Source of the DNA: Gemmatimonadota bacterium
Lineage (GTDB): Bacteria > ARS69
Direction: 5' to 3'
Length of the DNA: 64,000 nt
Assembly: GCA_030747075.1 (NCBI GenBank)
Contig: JASLLL010000003.1
Location: 99,554 to 163,553 of the forward strand
A program made the translations under genes and the position numbers. The notes below the pieces were generated by a model that saw only the letters and a list, made by a program, of their open reading frames with translations, made no database searches and had not been told where the DNA came from. Below, in pieces: positions 33,198 through 42,186 of the stretch; within the stretch, counting starts at the first letter, position 1; every line of letters starts with the position of its first letter.

Positions 33198-33830
33198 CTA
33201 CATCAGAGACTGTATCACTACCCCGGCGACCAGGGGGATTCGGAAGTTGTCATCCACCGGCAGGGGCAGTATCTCCACCACCGACGCCGCCAATGCCCCC
33301 GCCAGCAGCACCTCGAGCGGAATCTCCGGCACCAGAAACGCCACTGCGGCGAAGGACACCAGGAAGCCTCCGGCAAATCCCTCCAGTGACTTTCCAAAGA
33401 GCTTGGTCCGCCCCCACGCCTTCCCGATCATGGCCGCAAAGGTGTCTCCCACGATGAGATAGATCAATGCCGCGGCGGCCGTGTGAACATCAAAGAGCCA
33501 AGTGACCAACAGTGCGCTGATCAAGAGGTAAGTCGAACCCATCACACCACGGGTCTCATGAAGGCGAATGATGCTCCCGAAGAACACGCCGAAATAGGTC
33601 CGCAGCTTCGGGTGGTGAATCCTCATGAGATCGAAGATCAGAAACCCCACCCCCACGAGCACAAGGACGCGCCGCGTGACGCCCAACGGGGCATGGAGTA
33701 TGCCGAGAGGGATGACAATGGAAGCCAGGTGGATGGCCTTTCGCGGTGCTTCCCCCGCCACGCGCCGCGCGGCCTCGGTGAGTTCTTCCTCCAGTTCCTT
33801 CCCGTGTTGGATCACCGGAACTCTCCTCAT
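33198..33830 (-). CDS. dolichol kinase / CTP-dependent diacylglycerol kinase-like membrane protein
   Basis: 210 residues with about five or six membrane spans. Family signature: GDTFAAMIGKAWGR with KSLEGFAGGF a few residues on, plus RKAIHLASIVIP near the N-terminus. Members (yeast Sec59, Dgk1; bacterial SEC59/DGK1/VTE5 group) phosphorylate polyprenols, phytol or diacylglycerol using CTP, so a lipid-recycling role in the membrane is likely; the substrate is not decided by sequence. ATG 33830 overlaps the stop of the NHL gene (ATGA); the longer frame is a shadow of that gene. Confidence 0.75.
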   Translation of the reverse strand: MRRVPVIQHGKELEEELTEAARRVAGEAPRKAIHLASIVIPLGILHAPLGVTRRVLVLVGVGFLIFDLMRIHHPKLRTYFGVFFGSIIRLHETRGVMGSTYLLISALLVTWLFDVHTAAAALIYLIVGDTFAAMIGKAWGRTKLFGKSLEGFAGGFLVSFAAVAFLVPEIPLEVLLAGALAASVVEILPLPVDDNFRIPLVAGVVIQSLM

Positions 33831-35137
33831 CGAACGAAGGTCTCGATCGTGCGCTTTTCGAAAGTCGAACGGGACGCATAGGTGGCCCGGGCCCTGATCT
33901 CCGCAATGTACACGCCCACGGGCACCCGCGCCCCTGAAGAGTCGGTCCCGTCCCAGGTTCCGAACTGCGGTCCGGCAGCGTGTCGCGTGTCGGAGATGAG
34001 AACGGCCACCTCCTTGCCCGACACATTCAGCACCCGGAAGGTGACGGTCGAATCCTCCGTGAGCAGGAACGAAAAGGCTGTCGAGCCGTCCGCGGTGGAC
34101 GCCTGAAAGTCCAGAATGTCCGTCCCCACCCATTCATAGCGCCCTCCCCCCTCTTCGGTCAAAAACACCTGCCCCAGCGGTCGGTGGATCGCGATTCCCC
34201 ACGGGGACAGGAACTCGCCGGGTTCCGTTCCGCGGCTGCCAAAGCTGTGGAGCGGAAGAAGATCGTGGCGGAACTTGTGGATGCGGTGGCCTTGTGGGTC
34301 CGTGGCGTAGATGTTCCCGAGATAGTCCAGATCGATCGAGCGAAACCTGGCGCCGGGAAGGTCCAGTTGTCTCGCGGCGAAGGTGGCATGGAGTTCGCCG
34401 GACACCCCGAAGATGCGCAACCGTTCGCCATCCCGGTCCACCACTGCCACGACGCGCTTCCTGCCCCGGAGGAGGCGACCGTCGTCGGGGATGGTCGCCA
34501 CATCGATCGGTCGGTCGAACGAAACCTCCATGCCGAATGGCACCCGCACGCCCGATTGCCCGTGCAATCGTGACACCACGCCGCGACTGCGGTCGCATAC
34601 GAGAAAGTCCCCTCTTCCACAGGCCGCAATCCCGGTGGGTTCGAGATAGCCGCCAAAGGCCGCGATCGGAAGAAGTTCCCCCGCCTCGTGCTTCAGGAGC
34701 ACAACGCGGCCGTTCCCGGTATCGGCGATGGCCACATTCCCGTCGCGGTCGATCGCGACATCTTCCGGGCGGAGAAGACGCCCCTCGCTCCAGTCCGATC
34801 CGGTCCAGCAACCGGCACGCATCAGGCTGAAGTTGGTGCAGAGCATCCCACTGTCCTGATCGACGGCGACCAGTGTGACTTCGTCATCATCACGCGATGT
34901 CGCGGGATCATCGAGTTCATGAAGCAGCGCCACGCCGATCCCCGCCGGGGCTTTCAATCGCCTCCCGGGAAGGAGGAGCGCCAGCTCGCGAGAGGTGACC
35001 CGGCGAATGCCGAAGGTGTGCGCCCGCGGAGGAGGAACGAGCGTCGTGGGCGACGGGGATTCCGCACGGGCGATGCCCTCCCCCGAAGCCGGAAGCAGCG
35101 ACAGAAGGAGGACGCTAGCGACCGTCCGAAATCGCAT
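33827..35137 (-). CDS. secreted NHL-type beta-propeller with FlgD-like C-terminal domain
   Basis: 436 residues. A signal peptide (MRFRTVASVLLLSLLPASG) supports ATG 35137, which overlaps the transglycosylase gene by 23 bases. The body is a six-bladed NHL/TolB-like propeller with repeated blades: LLRPEDVAIDRDGNVAIADT, LEPTGIAACGRGDFLVCDRS, SIDLDYLGNIYATDPQG, SPWGIAIHRPLGQVFLTEEG. The last 80 residues are a FlgD-like Ig domain (FRVLNVSGKEVAVLI, GTWDGTDSSGARVPVGVYIA) ending in FVR. It is expected to be exported by Sec and then sorted. It may bind carbohydrate or protein ligands; no catalytic residues are evident. Confidence 0.8.
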   Translation of the reverse strand: MRFRTVASVLLLSLLPASGEGIARAESPSPTTLVPPPRAHTFGIRRVTSRELALLLPGRRLKAPAGIGVALLHELDDPATSRDDDEVTLVAVDQDSGMLCTNFSLMRAGCWTGSDWSEGRLLRPEDVAIDRDGNVAIADTGNGRVVLLKHEAGELLPIAAFGGYLEPTGIAACGRGDFLVCDRSRGVVSRLHGQSGVRVPFGMEVSFDRPIDVATIPDDGRLLRGRKRVVAVVDRDGERLRIFGVSGELHATFAARQLDLPGARFRSIDLDYLGNIYATDPQGHRIHKFRHDLLPLHSFGSRGTEPGEFLSPWGIAIHRPLGQVFLTEEGGGRYEWVGTDILDFQASTADGSTAFSFLLTEDSTVTFRVLNVSGKEVAVLISDTRHAAGPQFGTWDGTDSSGARVPVGVYIAEIRARATYASRSTFEKRTIETFVR

Positions 35138-37433
35138 CCAGACTGGAGCCCTGCGGACCGTATGCGGCGCGGTAGACCTCCCACGAGCGAGCCACTTTCT
35201 GCACATAGCGAAAGGTCTCCCGATAGGTGATGGCCACAACATAACGATCCACATCGAACTCTCCGGCCACTCGATCCCGCCATCGGACCGCGTTCCGCTT
35301 TCCCGCATTGTACGCGGAGAGCGCAAGCGCGGACTCCTGATCCAGCTGGTCGAGAAGTGAGCGAAGATAGAAGGCCCCCAGGCGAATGTTCAAATCGGGT
35401 CGGAAGAGATCCGTGCGGTCGAAGTTGCGAACGCCCACACGACGCGCGAGATCTCTTCCGGTCGAGGGCATAATCTGCAGGAGGCCTCGCGCCCCCGCCC
35501 AGGACACCGCATCGGAATCGAAGCGGCTCTCCTCCCGCATGACCGCGTAGAGAAACAGTGGATCCAGATCATACTCGTGCGCCCACCGTAGCACAGAATC
35601 CAGATGGTCGATCGGGTAGAGCAGGCGAAGCAGCCCGGTGGGGAAGTCACCTTCGAAAAGCGAAGTGCCGACAAGCGCCTTGAGATCTGCGGCCGCTCGA
35701 ATGGCGGGCCTCGACACTCCGATCGACTGAGCCGCTTCCGCGAAGGCAAGAAGTCCCTCCGGGCTCCGGGAATAGGTGGCGCGAATCTGCTCCAGCTCCT
35801 GCTCCGCTTCTCCGGGAAGTCCACGCGCCGCCAGGGCGCGCGCGCGTCGAAAGGATTCGCTCTTGCGTACCGCCTCGGCGGCACGGTCCCACGATTCCGG
35901 CGAGTCCTCTCCGAGCCTGATTCGGACCCACTCTCGGGGGCTTCGCGGACTGTGAGAAGCGATCAGCGGCCCGCACTCCTCCCCCGGCCCGGATTCTCGT
36001 GTACGGAGACTCCAATAGCTGTCCGGGCTTCGCGAGACGAGACCCCGAAGGGTCTCGCACGCAGTGGAGTCGCGGCCGGCCTCCCGGTGGATGCGGGCCT
36101 GCCAGTAGATGGCCTCCTCCAGATAGGGAGAGCCCGCGTGCGTAGTAACCAGCTCAGCCCAGGGGGCCAGAGCCTCTTCCCGGCGGCCGCCTTCGTAGAG
36201 GACCCGGCCCCGGTGCCAGAGTGCATCGTCCGCATACTCATGGCGCGGGAACTCTTCATGGAACTGCGCGAACCGCTGTGCGGCATTCGTCCAGCGTGCA
36301 TGGTCGCGAGCCTCGCGGGCCGCTTCCCAGGCGGCCGTCGCGCGGATCTCGACCGGTCCGCTTCCGGAGGCCACGCGATCGTACTCCCGAAGCGCTTCGT
36401 CGATTCGACCCAGTCGCCACAAGCACCGGGCTTGCTCTACCGCGGCTTGCGCTCTGTCGTCCGCCAACGCCCCGGGCGGGAGGTGCTTCAGTTCTCTTCG
36501 AGCGGCGGTATAGCGTTTGCGGGCCGCGAGAGACTGCCCGACCAGCAATCGCGCGCGGCCTTCCACTACGGCATCCGGATTGCGGCGAAGCTCCCGAAGA
36601 GCACGGCGAGCCTGCCGCTCGGCATCGGCCGGGGTCTTTGCTCGCAGCGCGGATTCGGCCAGGAGAACGCGATCCGCAGCCGACAGTTCTTCCAGGCGGG
36701 GCAGCCGGTGAATGGCCGCCAACACGGCCTCGTGTTCCCCTACTCGACTGTCGATCAGGGCTCGAAGAGCGCGGGCTTCCCGTGCGCGATCGCCCATCGC
36801 GCGGTGACAGTCCGACTCCAGCTCCAGAAGACGCGATCTACCGATGACCGATCGTCGAGGAATCCGCTCCAATGCGTCCAGAGCTTCCGCGGGTCGATCC
36901 CTGTGCGCGGCGATGGTCGCCACCTTCCACCAGCATTCCGCCTTGAGGTTCCCATTGCGCGCCGACTGTGCAGCGCGCCGGTAGTGCGACGAGGCATCGT
37001 GCAGCCGACCGTCGTTCTCCGCACACAATCCGGCACGGTAAGATGCGTAGTCGGACAGAAGAGGTTCCCGGGAGGCGGAAAGGGCGTGACCCTCTTCCGC
37101 CGCGTCCCAGTCCCGGACGCGCTCCCAGAGCATTCCACGCGTGAAGAGTGCGCCTTCGGGGAGTGCTGTGGCCCCTCCCCATCCCTCCAGCCACTCCAAG
37201 GCCTCCGTGGCGCCCCCCCGGCAGAGCAGGATTTCCAGGAAGCGCCCCCGAGCCCACGCTTCGGTGGGCCCTGACTGCCGGAGCAGTGCCTCCGCTTCGG
37301 TCGCCAGTCCGAACGCAAGAAGCCGCTCGATCCTCTCGGGAGTGACGGGATCCGGTTCGGCAGGCATCGCGGCGTGCGCATCCCCACCCCCCGCAGGAAG
37401 CAGAACCAGCCACGCAAGAAGGCAGGCTTTCAT
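35115..37433 (-). CDS. slt: soluble lytic murein transglycosylase (SLT family)
   Basis: 771 residues. The signal peptide MKACLLAWLVLLPAGGG defines ATG 37433; the longer frame adds a poor leader and no RBS is clear for either. About 600 residues of helical, TPR-like superhelix (many RALREL, RLGRIDEALREYD and HYRRAAQ repeats) lead to a C-terminal SLT domain with catalytic Glu in VMREESRFDSDAV (about 634), GLLQIMPSTG and AYNAGKRNAVRW. It cuts glycan strands of peptidoglycan to 1,6-anhydro products. It is 74 bases downstream of guaA and overlaps the NHL gene. The overall architecture is that of Slt70. Confidence 0.9.
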   Translation of the reverse strand: MKACLLAWLVLLPAGGGDAHAAMPAEPDPVTPERIERLLAFGLATEAEALLRQSGPTEAWARGRFLEILLCRGGATEALEWLEGWGGATALPEGALFTRGMLWERVRDWDAAEEGHALSASREPLLSDYASYRAGLCAENDGRLHDASSHYRRAAQSARNGNLKAECWWKVATIAAHRDRPAEALDALERIPRRSVIGRSRLLELESDCHRAMGDRAREARALRALIDSRVGEHEAVLAAIHRLPRLEELSAADRVLLAESALRAKTPADAERQARRALRELRRNPDAVVEGRARLLVGQSLAARKRYTAARRELKHLPPGALADDRAQAAVEQARCLWRLGRIDEALREYDRVASGSGPVEIRATAAWEAAREARDHARWTNAAQRFAQFHEEFPRHEYADDALWHRGRVLYEGGRREEALAPWAELVTTHAGSPYLEEAIYWQARIHREAGRDSTACETLRGLVSRSPDSYWSLRTRESGPGEECGPLIASHSPRSPREWVRIRLGEDSPESWDRAAEAVRKSESFRRARALAARGLPGEAEQELEQIRATYSRSPEGLLAFAEAAQSIGVSRPAIRAAADLKALVGTSLFEGDFPTGLLRLLYPIDHLDSVLRWAHEYDLDPLFLYAVMREESRFDSDAVSWAGARGLLQIMPSTGRDLARRVGVRNFDRTDLFRPDLNIRLGAFYLRSLLDQLDQESALALSAYNAGKRNAVRWRDRVAGEFDVDRYVVAITYRETFRYVQKVARSWEVYRAAYGPQGSSLDAISDGR

Positions 37434-37507
37434 AAGGAGAGGATCGGCGCGGGAGGCGATCCGCTTCAGCAGTATGAGTGGACTACTCGGAAAAGAGCCG
37501 GGTGGCC

Positions 37508-39070
37508 TCACTCCCACTCGATCGTCCCGGGAGGCTTGGAAGTGATGTCATAAGTCACACGATTCACACCGGGAACCTCGTTGATGATCCGCCGAGAACA
37601 CTCTGCAAGGAAGTCATGCGGGAGTCTCGCCCAGTCTGCGGTCATGCCGTCAACTGATGTGACCGCACGCAGTGCGATCACCTCTTCGTAGGTGCGCGCA
37701 TCTCCCATGACTCCCACGCTTCTCACCGGGAGGATGACCGCAAAAGACTGCCAAGTCTCGTCGTGCAATCCGGACTCCCGCAGGAGCGTTCGAAAGATAT
37801 CGTCCGCACCGCGGAGGATCGTGAGGCGATCCGCCGTGATGGCACCGAGCGTGCGGACGGCCAGCCCCGGCCCGGGGAATGGCTGTCGCTGGACCAGACT
37901 CCGCGGAAGGCCGAGTTCCTGACCCAGAAGGCGTACTTCATCCTTGAAGAGTTCGCGCAACGGCTCCAGAAGATCCAGGTCCATGTTCTCGGGAAGGCCC
38001 CCGACATTGTGGTGGGTCTTGATGCGCGCGGCCGTCTCCGACCCCGCGGACTCGATCACATCCGGATAGAGTGTACCCTGAACGAGAAGCGAGACATCCC
38101 CGATGGAACGCGCCTCCTTCTCGAATACACGGATGAAGGTCTCGCCGATGATGCGGCGTTTCCGCTCGGGATCGGTCACTCCGTCCAGCGCGTCGAGGAA
38201 GACCGAAGCGGCATCGACCCTCTGGATGACCACCCCGGCCGCCTCCTCCAGCACATCGAGCACGCCGTGAACCTCTTTCAGATTCCGATGGAGACCGTGA
38301 TCGACGAACACGGGATGGAGTCGGCTTCCCACGGCTTTCGCGACAAGAGCGGTCGCGACGGAACTGTCCACTCCCCCACTGACCGCACAAAGGACAGAGC
38401 GGTCGCCCACCGTCTCCTCGATCTGGCGAATGGACTCCTCGGCGAAGAATCCCATCTTCCAGTCTCTGGAGCAGTCGCAGACATCATCCAGGAAGCTGTC
38501 AAGAATGCGCGGACCCTGCGGTGTATGAGAGACCTCGGGGTGAAACTGGAGCGCGTAAATGCGGCGTTCGGGATGATGAAAGGCGGCGCAGGGAGTGCCC
38601 GCACTGCGTCCGGTGACGGTGGCTCCCGGTGGCGGCACTTCCACCAGGTCTCCGTGACTCATCCACACATCGATCTCGCCAGCCAGTTCATCAAACAACC
38701 CGCCGGCCTCCACCTTCAGCCGTGCCAGACCATACTCGCGCTGCCCGCGATGGCGCGTCACGGTACCACCCAACTCCCGCGCCAGAAGCTGCATCCCGTA
38801 GCAAATCCCCAGCACAGGCACGCCGCAGTTCAGCACTTCGGGAGGCAGCCCGGGCGCACCCTCGTCATCGATGGACCGTGGCCCTCCGGAAAGCACGACA
38901 CCCCGAAGTCCGGGATCTCCCAGCCTGGTTGCTGCAGAGCGGGGAGACAGTACCTCGCAGAATACCGAGGCCTCGCGAATCCTGCGGGCGATGAGACGCG
39001 TGTACTGAGAACCGAAGTCAAGAATGGCGATCCACTCGCGAAGTACGGCCTTCTCCGTCGTGCTGGTCAA
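37508..39070 (-). CDS. guaA: GMP synthase (glutamine-hydrolysing)
   Basis: 520 residues. It converts XMP to GMP. The glutamine amidotransferase half has nucleophile Cys90 in GICYGMQ and HPEVSHT; the ATP-pyrophosphatase half has the P-loop SGGVDSS and ends with the dimerisation segment (PPGTIEWE) typical of GuaA. The start is a TTG at 39070, with GGAGG five bases upstream; no ATG fits the domain. It lies 12 bases after purH, so purine and guanine steps are co-expressed. Confidence 0.97.
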   Translation of the reverse strand: MTSTTEKAVLREWIAILDFGSQYTRLIARRIREASVFCEVLSPRSAATRLGDPGLRGVVLSGGPRSIDDEGAPGLPPEVLNCGVPVLGICYGMQLLARELGGTVTRHRGQREYGLARLKVEAGGLFDELAGEIDVWMSHGDLVEVPPPGATVTGRSAGTPCAAFHHPERRIYALQFHPEVSHTPQGPRILDSFLDDVCDCSRDWKMGFFAEESIRQIEETVGDRSVLCAVSGGVDSSVATALVAKAVGSRLHPVFVDHGLHRNLKEVHGVLDVLEEAAGVVIQRVDAASVFLDALDGVTDPERKRRIIGETFIRVFEKEARSIGDVSLLVQGTLYPDVIESAGSETAARIKTHHNVGGLPENMDLDLLEPLRELFKDEVRLLGQELGLPRSLVQRQPFPGPGLAVRTLGAITADRLTILRGADDIFRTLLRESGLHDETWQSFAVILPVRSVGVMGDARTYEEVIALRAVTSVDGMTADWARLPHDFLAECSRRIINEVPGVNRVTYDITSKPPGTIEWE

Positions 39071-39082
39071 TGCAACCTCCGT

Positions 39083-40705
39083 CTAGTGTCGAAAAACCCG
39101 GCGTCCGGTGAAGAGCATGGCGGCCCCGGCGTCATCCACCACAGCCACGGTATCTCCGTCGCGGCGGGATCCTCCCGGCTGAACCAGCGCGGCCACCCCG
39201 GCCTCCAGGGCCAGCGTGGGACCATCGGCAAAAGGAAAGAACGCATCCGAAGCCAGCACCGCGCCATGCGGTTCGTGTCCATGTGAGCGGGCCTTCTCGA
39301 TGGCCAGGCGGACGGAGTCCACTCGGCTCATCTGCCCGGCTCCCGCCCCGAGAAGCTGGCCGCCGCGAACGAGCACGATGGCGTTGGACTTCACCGCGCT
39401 GACCAGGCGCCAGGCGATGTCCAGATCCGCCAGTTCCTCCGCGGTGGGCTTTCGCACAGAAGCGGGCTCCCACGAGGCTGGCCCCGGGTCTTCGCCACCG
39501 GCGTCCTGCGCCACGCACACGCCGCCTGGCAGCGTGCGAAAGTCCCGGCGGTCGCGCAGAAGATCGGCTCGGTCGTACTCCACCAGGCGAAGTCGCTTCT
39601 TTCGGGAAAGTTCGGCGACCGCCTCCTCGGAGAAACCGGGAGCCGTGACGACCTCCAGGAAGAGCTCGGTGAGTTTCGCGGCGGCCTTGCCGGTTACGGG
39701 CTGGTTGAATGCGGCGATCCCCCCAAATGCCGAAACCGGGTCGCCCGCAAGTGCGCGTTCCCAGGCTTCCGTCTGGGAGTCAGCCACAGCCGCGCCGCAG
39801 GGATTCGTATGCTTCACGACGACGGCGGCATTGCCGGGAAGCGAGGCCGCGACCTCGGCTGCGGCGGTCAGATCCACCCAGTTGTTGTAGGAGAGAGACT
39901 TCCCGGCGAGCTTTCGCCAGCCACCCGGGAGGTCTTCGCCCGAGACCGGATCGGCCGTCGAATAGAGCGCGGCGGACTGGTGCGGGTTCTCACCATACCG
40001 AAGGTCCCCGGCTGCGTGCAGGTGCTGCTCCATCCCGTCCGGGCGGCAGCACTCCGGTGGCGAGTCCGTGTCGAGAAAGTCGTCTCGAATGGCCGTCTCG
40101 TACCGGGCTGTCGTCTCAAACACGCGCGCCGCCAGCTGTCTTCGCGTCCGCGCTGACAACCCTCCACCGGACTCTTCCAGTTCTGTGATCAATGAAGGAA
40201 TGTCCGCCGGGTCGGAGACCGCAGCCACGGAGCGCCAGTTCTTTGCGGCCGCGCGGAGAAGCGTGGGCCCGCCGATGTCGATCATCTCCGTGCGCTCTTC
40301 GGGAGACCGCCCCTCTCGGACCGCCTGCTCGAACGGATACAGGTTCACACATACCAGGTCGATGGGCTGCCCGCCGGACTTGTGAAGGTCCGCCATATCC
40401 TCGGGCACATCCCTCCGCGCGAGGATGCCCGCATGGACGCGAGGATGGAGCGTCTTGACACGCCCGCCGAAAGCCGGAGCCATGCCCGTGTACTGTTCGA
40501 TTGAAGTGACGGGAAGACCGGCCTCCCGGAGCGCGTCCGCCGTGCCCCCCGATGCCAGGAGAAGGGTTCCGCCCTTCGCAAGAACCCGGGCCAGTTCCAC
40601 GACTCCCGTCTTGTCCCAGGCGGAGAGGAGGGCGGCGCAGACCTTCGTGTCTGCAGAACCCGGGTCAGCGCTCGAGATCGCGGCCGATGAGTGCGCGGTA
40701 GACAT
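39083..40705 (-). CDS. purH: bifunctional AICAR transformylase / IMP cyclohydrolase
   Basis: 540 residues carrying out the last two steps of IMP synthesis. The N-terminal IMP cyclohydrolase (MGS-like) domain has SAWDKTG and ASGGTADALR, and GGRVKTLHPRVHAGIL. The C-terminal transformylase has LRYGENPHQSAALY, KHTNPCGAA, KSNAIVL and, near the end, SDAFFPFADG. Its start overlaps the end of purC by 41 bases, so ATG 40705 is the first feasible start. Length is slightly above the typical 520 owing to an N-terminal extension of about 20 residues. Confidence 0.97.
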   Translation of the reverse strand: MSTAHSSAAISSADPGSADTKVCAALLSAWDKTGVVELARVLAKGGTLLLASGGTADALREAGLPVTSIEQYTGMAPAFGGRVKTLHPRVHAGILARRDVPEDMADLHKSGGQPIDLVCVNLYPFEQAVREGRSPEERTEMIDIGGPTLLRAAAKNWRSVAAVSDPADIPSLITELEESGGGLSARTRRQLAARVFETTARYETAIRDDFLDTDSPPECCRPDGMEQHLHAAGDLRYGENPHQSAALYSTADPVSGEDLPGGWRKLAGKSLSYNNWVDLTAAAEVAASLPGNAAVVVKHTNPCGAAVADSQTEAWERALAGDPVSAFGGIAAFNQPVTGKAAAKLTELFLEVVTAPGFSEEAVAELSRKKRLRLVEYDRADLLRDRRDFRTLPGGVCVAQDAGGEDPGPASWEPASVRKPTAEELADLDIAWRLVSAVKSNAIVLVRGGQLLGAGAGQMSRVDSVRLAIEKARSHGHEPHGAVLASDAFFPFADGPTLALEAGVAALVQPGGSRRDGDTVAVVDDAGAAMLFTGRRVFRH

Positions 40706-41552
40706 CCATGTACCTTTCCCGGGCGCGGTGAATCACAGCGGACGGAAGCGCCGGCGCCGGCGGCATCTTGTCCCAGTCCAGCTCTTCCAGATGATCCCGA
40801 ATAATCTGCTTGTCCCAGCTCTCGGGCGGCTGCCCCGGCGTGTAGTCATCCTTGCGCCAGTAACGCGAAGAATCCGGGGTGAGCACTTCGTCGATCAAGA
40901 TGAGCTGGTCATCCACAAGCCCAAACTCGAACTTCGTGTCGGCCAGAAGGAAACCACGCTCCTCGGCCATGACGCATCCCGCGCCATACACCAGAAGTGA
41001 GAGCTCCCGCAGGCGTTCCGCGAGATCTCCGCCGACCATGTTGACCATTTCATCGAACGGGATCGGGCGGTCGTGCCCCTCATCCGCTTTCGTGGACGGC
41101 GTGAAAAGCGGCTCTTCCAGGCGCGATCCCCGGGACAGGTTCGCGGGAAGGACATGCTCCTGAATGCGCCCCGTGCGCTCATACTCCGCCCATCCTCCTC
41201 CGGCGACGAATCCGCGCACAATGCACTCCACATCGATTCTCTTCGCGCGGCGCACGAGCATGGAGCGCCCCCGCAGCCAGGGTTCCGACCGGAAGGGTTC
41301 CGGGAGGTCCTCCAGATTGGTCGACACGAGATGATTGGGAAGAAGGGACTCCGTCCGGCGGAACCAGAAGTCCGAGATCCCGGTGAGAATGCGGCCCTTG
41401 TCGGGGATCTCGTCCGGAAGGATGCAGTCAAAGGCGGACACGCGGTCTGTCGCGACAAGAAGCAGGCGGTCGTCGAGATCGTAGACATCCCGTACCTTGC
41501 CCTGATGCAGCGGCGTCGGAAGGTCCACGGTGGGGGTATAAGCTTCGGTCAT
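40665..41552 (-). CDS. purC: phosphoribosylaminoimidazole-succinocarboxamide synthase
   Basis: 295 residues. It joins aspartate to CAIR in IMP synthesis. Signatures: HQGKVRDVYDLDD, RVSAFDCILPDEIPDKG, ECIVRGFVAGGGWAEYERTG and the FEFGLVDDQLILIDEVLTPDSSRYW segment. It is of the longer (about 300-residue, yeast Ade1-like) type rather than the short bacterial type. ATG 41552 overlaps the purN stop (ATGA). It is followed by purH with a 41-base overlap. Confidence 0.96.
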   Translation of the reverse strand: MTEAYTPTVDLPTPLHQGKVRDVYDLDDRLLLVATDRVSAFDCILPDEIPDKGRILTGISDFWFRRTESLLPNHLVSTNLEDLPEPFRSEPWLRGRSMLVRRAKRIDVECIVRGFVAGGGWAEYERTGRIQEHVLPANLSRGSRLEEPLFTPSTKADEGHDRPIPFDEMVNMVGGDLAERLRELSLLVYGAGCVMAEERGFLLADTKFEFGLVDDQLILIDEVLTPDSSRYWRKDDYTPGQPPESWDKQIIRDHLEELDWDKMPPAPALPSAVIHRARERYMDVYRALIGRDLER

Positions 41553-42181
41553 CTCTCTCTTCCGGATGGTGTGGGGTCCAGCCATCGGACCCGTCCGTGT
41601 TCCACTTCCACGCGACCGGATGCAAGGAGTGCCAGCGCGTGCGGGTATATCCGATGTTCCTCCCGGAGGATTCTCGCGGAGAGTGTCTCCTCCGTATCAT
41701 CCGTCTCCACGGGAACCGCCCTCTGCAGAAGGATCGGTCCGGTGTCCAGTCCGTCATCCACGAAATGCACGGTACAGCCCGTCACGCGAGCGCCGGCACG
41801 CAGCGCCTGTCGCTGCGCACGCAGTCCCGGAAATGAGGGGAGCAGCGACGGGTGGATGTTCAGCATCCTCCCCGGGTATTGACGAACGATCTCTGGCGGC
41901 ACCAGGCGCATGAAACCCGCCAGACAGACGGCTTCAATCTCGTGTTCCAGAAGAACCTCCCGGAATCTCCGCACTACTTCCGGATCCCAGGCACCGCGCC
42001 GCGTGCCGGGGAGGACTTCCTCCACTGCAATCCCGGCCTCGGCGGCAAGGTGCGTGGCTTCCGCTCCCGGGCGATCCGTCACGCACAGCACTACCCTCGC
42101 CGGATGCTCGGGGGCCTGTGCGGCGTGGAGAATCGCTCGAAAGTTGCTGCCCCGCCCGGATGCGAATACGGCGACGCGCAC
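41549..42181 (-). CDS. purN: phosphoribosylglycinamide formyltransferase
   Basis: 210 residues. It transfers formyl from 10-formyl-THF to GAR. Motifs: FASGRGSNF near the N-terminus, the catalytic NIHPSLLPSFPG and VDDGLDTGPIL. The start is the GTG at 42181, since AGGAG is eight bases upstream and the domain begins at once; a GTG at 42190 overlaps the comEC stop as GTGA and is the alternative. The gene overlaps purC, forming a purN-purC-purH-guaA run. Confidence 0.95.
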   Translation of the reverse strand: MRVAVFASGRGSNFRAILHAAQAPEHPARVVLCVTDRPGAEATHLAAEAGIAVEEVLPGTRRGAWDPEVVRRFREVLLEHEIEAVCLAGFMRLVPPEIVRQYPGRMLNIHPSLLPSFPGLRAQRQALRAGARVTGCTVHFVDDGLDTGPILLQRAVPVETDDTEETLSARILREEHRIYPHALALLASGRVEVEHGRVRWLDPTPSGRER

Positions 42182-42186
42182 GGTGT